The notes under the pieces are model-generated. The model had not been told where the DNA came from. It was given only the letters and a program-made list of their open reading frames with translations, and made no database searches. Of a DNA stretch of 29,198 bases, positions 27,165 through 29,198 are shown one piece after another. The translations under genes were made by a program, and so were the position numbers. Within the stretch, counting starts at the first letter, position 1, and the number at the start of each line of letters is the position of its first letter. The DNA comes from a virus, in the IMG/VR virus record IMGVR_UViG_3300025168_000444, positions 1 to 29,198 of that record. The stretch is one strand, 5' to 3'.

Positions 27165-27836
27165 TTACCGATAGCCAAAACCCATACCCCCACCATAAGA
27201 GCTAACGCCGTACCTCATAATAACATAAGGCTGCAATAAAGAGGTAATCATCATTGGCGGGTTTAACGCCCTGCCCTCATCATCACCTCTGTGTTCATAC
27301 AAAAATGAAATATATTCTAGCATAGCAACACGAATTGGCTCTGGGACAGTGCCTCTTGAATCGCCATAGCCAGTTACATATTCAACCTCTATTCCATTTG
27401 CATTGCGTAAATCTGTAGGCCATGACCCGCCATCACGCAGAACAATCCGCGCTGGCTCTCTTACCAAATCGCTGTAATAATTAGATGTAGCAAGAGTTGA
27501 GGCCGTGTTATCATCGGTATATGACTTGATGTGCGTAACTGACTGCACTGGTGACCGTGGTAATTCGATGTAATTTATTCTTGGCGTATCAGAGTAGCCT
27601 GTGTGAAAGCCCTCTTTGATTGGCACATCAACATAGCCTATTCCATCCAAAGACAGAGTAAACGTGGTGGTCAGTAATGTTCTGTTTGTGTAATCCTCGC
27701 ACCAGAACCTAGCCGCCTGTATAAGATTGTTAACAAGCGTGGTGTCCACATTTGCATCTAACCGCAAATACGATATGGTTTCAGCGGCATCAAGCGGCTC
27801 ATTCTGCGGGGCGGTTGTAATCGTTAAGCCACTCAT
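27165..27836 (-). CDS. Head-tail connector (gp6-like adaptor)
   Basis: A 223-residue protein: ETISYLRLDANVDTTLVNNL, IQAARFWCEDYTNRTLLTTT, IELPRSPVQSVTHIKSYTDD, VEYVTGYGDSRGTVPEPIRV. These are the hallmarks of the phage gp6-like/GTA gp6 connector that binds under the portal. The C-terminus is Gly/Tyr-rich (YGVSSYGGGMGFGYR). Confidence 0.9.
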   Translation of the reverse strand: MSGLTITTAPQNEPLDAAETISYLRLDANVDTTLVNNLIQAARFWCEDYTNRTLLTTTFTLSLDGIGYVDVPIKEGFHTGYSDTPRINYIELPRSPVQSVTHIKSYTDDNTASTLATSNYYSDLVREPARIVLRDGGSWPTDLRNANGIEVEYVTGYGDSRGTVPEPIRVAMLEYISFLYEHRGDDEGRALNPPMMITSLLQPYVIMRYGVSSYGGGMGFGYR

Positions 27837-27845
27837 GTCGTTCTC

Positions 27846-28016
27846 CTAATCCGCATCTGCAATGGTTAGTTCGCCAGCCGCTACTTGGCGCATGATTTCT
27901 GCGTAGTCTGTGTTGTCTGTTGAAATTGGAACTTGAGACACAACTCCATTAATCGCTACCTCAATGGCAAACTTTTCATCTTGTGTATTATTTAGATACT
28001 TTGGATTTTGATACAT
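27846..28016 (-). CDS. Small conserved protein between connector and fibre-like gene
   Basis: A 56-residue frame from ATG 28016 to TAG 27846: KYLNNTQDEKFAIEVAINGV, VSQVPISTDNTDYAEIMRQV, AAGELTIADAD. The VPxDxxNTDYxxI pattern recurs in small marine phage proteins lying beside fibre genes. It may be a fibre chaperone or a small virion protein. It starts 14 bases after the fibre-like gene stop. Confidence 0.75.
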   Translation of the reverse strand: MYQNPKYLNNTQDEKFAIEVAINGVVSQVPISTDNTDYAEIMRQVAAGELTIADAD

Positions 28017-28030
28017 ACCTTTATGTTCCC

Positions 28031-29122
28031 TTACAATTCCGCTTCAGCTTGGTAATGCCCTTGAAGGGTATCAGTTATACCAACAATTCCAGAACTCAGC
28101 ACAAAGCCATAACCGCTTTGACCGATACCCGAAATCGCGGAGGCTGCTGTAATATCTGTGCCTTGCGAGGCATTTCTCCATTTATTTGCTGTGCCAGTAG
28201 AACCAGAATACCATATTACTGTTGGAGCAGCCCTCATAGTAACAGGCCAGAACACATTTCCAAACGCCCTGTTTGCATTACCAACACAAGCAGCACCTAT
28301 TACACCCGCATTGGTAGTTACAGCACTGCCTTGTGACCAAGATTTTGCAAAATACCTCTGACACTTAGCTAACGTAGTTCCTACGTCCTCATGCTCAAAC
28401 GGCGTGGCTTGTTCGCCTACTTCAAGCTGGACGCCTGTGATGTACCATTCGTTGCTTGTTGAAGAAAATAAATTTGTTTGCCCTACTGCCCTGTTAGCAT
28501 TTGTAGAACTTGCCCAACTTGTGTTTAATGTGCCACTTGTTCTGTCAGTACCTGATGCAAGAAACCACTGTACAAATAATGAATTTGCATTGTCGTTACC
28601 AAAAGCACCTGTGGTATCAGCAGGAAAGCTAATTGTTTTTCTTTCCCATGTATTAGCACTATCTATTGTATAGGATTTACTAACTTGTCTTGTATTGTCA
28701 TTATCAAAAAGTTCAACAATATATGTGCCAGTAACATTAGATTTTACATAAAAAGATAAAGCATACTGTTTTGCATCTGACGTACCTTTTGCAAAAAATT
28801 GTACGTTTTGGCCTTCTAACAACTGACTTAAAGCTGCTCCACTAGAAGCATTTAAACTAGATTCTGCTGTTGTAATATCTACTTTTAAACTATTTGCAAA
28901 TCCATCAGGCGAATCTGTAGACTGTGTAATAGTAAATCTACCGCTATTCATGGTAAAACCATATCTAATTCTATCTAAAGAATACACACCTGCTGACCCA
29001 CCTAAACCAGTAAAACTCGTTCCCCGCTGTGCCACCTGCATCGCACCGTTGATAATTATGTTCCTGTTTGATAAAGCCGACTGCGAACCAATCAGCGCGG
29101 CTAGTTGTGCTGCTTTACTCAT
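28031..29122 (-). CDS. Tail fibre/virion surface-like protein
   Basis: A 363-residue, Ser/Thr/Asn-rich, beta-strand-dominated protein. The N-terminal NIIINGAMQVAQRGTS and the later TPFEHEDVGTTLAKCQRYF are a pair I recall from numerous marine phage structural proteins. A carbohydrate-binding-module-like jelly-roll region lies in between (YALSFYVKSNVTGTYIVELF, WYITGVQLEVGE). It likely decorates the virion and contacts the host. Its position between the capsid side and the connector genes is unusual for a tail fibre, so a head fibre is possible. Its leader CACGGAGAC (29136-29128) matches the putative small RNA over nine bases. Confidence 0.75.
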   Translation of the reverse strand: MSKAAQLAALIGSQSALSNRNIIINGAMQVAQRGTSFTGLGGSAGVYSLDRIRYGFTMNSGRFTITQSTDSPDGFANSLKVDITTAESSLNASSGAALSQLLEGQNVQFFAKGTSDAKQYALSFYVKSNVTGTYIVELFDNDNTRQVSKSYTIDSANTWERKTISFPADTTGAFGNDNANSLFVQWFLASGTDRTSGTLNTSWASSTNANRAVGQTNLFSSTSNEWYITGVQLEVGEQATPFEHEDVGTTLAKCQRYFAKSWSQGSAVTTNAGVIGAACVGNANRAFGNVFWPVTMRAAPTVIWYSGSTGTANKWRNASQGTDITAASAISGIGQSGYGFVLSSGIVGITDTLQGHYQAEAEL

Positions 29123-29198
29123 GCTAAGTCTCCGTGAATAATATGATGCACAAACTCGTGGTCATTTGTATTTCCATTATAATCTCTACCGATTGACC
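29119..29198 (-). CDS. C-terminal end of an upstream gene (partial)
   Basis: A frame open to the right edge encodes SIGRDYNGNTNDHEFVHHII then HGDLA and stops at TGA 29119, overlapping the fibre-like gene start as ATGA. That junction type is the rule in this phage, which favours this frame over the other one open to the edge (ending at a TAG four bases before the ATG). Too short to identify; it may be a capsid-region or fibre protein. Confidence 0.5.
   Translation of the reverse strand, partial: SIGRDYNGNTNDHEFVHHIIHGDLA

Noticed and set aside
1-29198. tRNA genes, insertion sequences and integrase
   Set aside because: No cloverleaf with a T-loop signature, no transposase or terminal inverted repeats, and no tyrosine or serine recombinase motif were found by reading both strands.

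Overview
This window is a large part of a tailed double-stranded DNA phage genome with a long non-contractile (siphovirus-type) tail. Evidence is a full packaging, connector, tail and lysis gene set, a phage replication module, a recombination module, short abutting genes (many joined as TAATG or ATGA), and no host-type genes. Several structural families (HK97-type portal, TerL, two-part tail assembly chaperone, DUF3168 terminator, three-segment holin) resemble those of alphaproteobacterial gene transfer agents and marine alphaproteobacterial phages. The host is therefore probably a marine alphaproteobacterium; this is inferred from family resemblance and AT-rich composition, not shown directly. 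Portal runs off the left edge and a gene before the fibre-like protein runs off the right edge. Protease and major capsid genes are not seen, and a linearised circular or permuted genome missing only that part is likely.

Layout. (1) 8663 down to 1, minus strand: wHTH replication initiator, TOPRIM primase-helicase, adenine methyltransferase, a probable small RNA gene with its own promoter and terminator, ParB-like protein, TET-associated-type glycosyltransferase, TerS, a small gene, TerL, portal. (2) 8765-10424, plus strand: NrdR-like zinc-ribbon protein, probably on a leaderless mRNA, then four small unknown genes ending at a terminator. (3) 12067 down to 10430, minus: Cro-like repressor, DUF1064 nuclease, membrane and EF-hand proteins, two small overlapping genes. 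(4) 12175-19139, plus: PD-(D/E)XK nuclease, ERF annealing protein, wHTH, SSB-like protein, HNH nuclease, unknowns, AlpA-like protein; then a ~49 bp repeat array, an XRE repressor operon with a lipoprotein, a structured leader, a DUF932 protein, a tiny membrane protein and a 2OG-Fe(II) oxygenase. (5) 29198 down to 19132, minus: fibre-like protein, connector, head closure, neck, tail terminator, major tail protein, tail chaperones joined by a -1 frameshift, tape measure, minor tail protein, then a lysis region with lysozyme, nuclease, small membrane proteins and holin.

How it works together. Divergent promoters around the Cro-like gene and around 8.7 kb probably set early gene expression. Three sigma70-like plus-strand promoters share a TTGACA/gAAAACA form. 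Many early genes share one of three leader sequences (ACCACGGAGAC, AACCAACGG, AGGCGACCA). The most striking observation is that a ~100 nt minus-strand transcription unit at 5580-5678, with promoter and intrinsic terminator, carries the complement of all three leader types in a row. It looks like a phage-encoded multi-target antisense RNA that could shut down translation of the early genes. Other notable points are a lambda-like GGGAAAC frameshift, a ParB/glycosyltransferase pair of the kind linked to hypermodified phage DNA but without a recognisable TET/JBP oxygenase, and related repeats beside both terminase and the 16 kb promoter.
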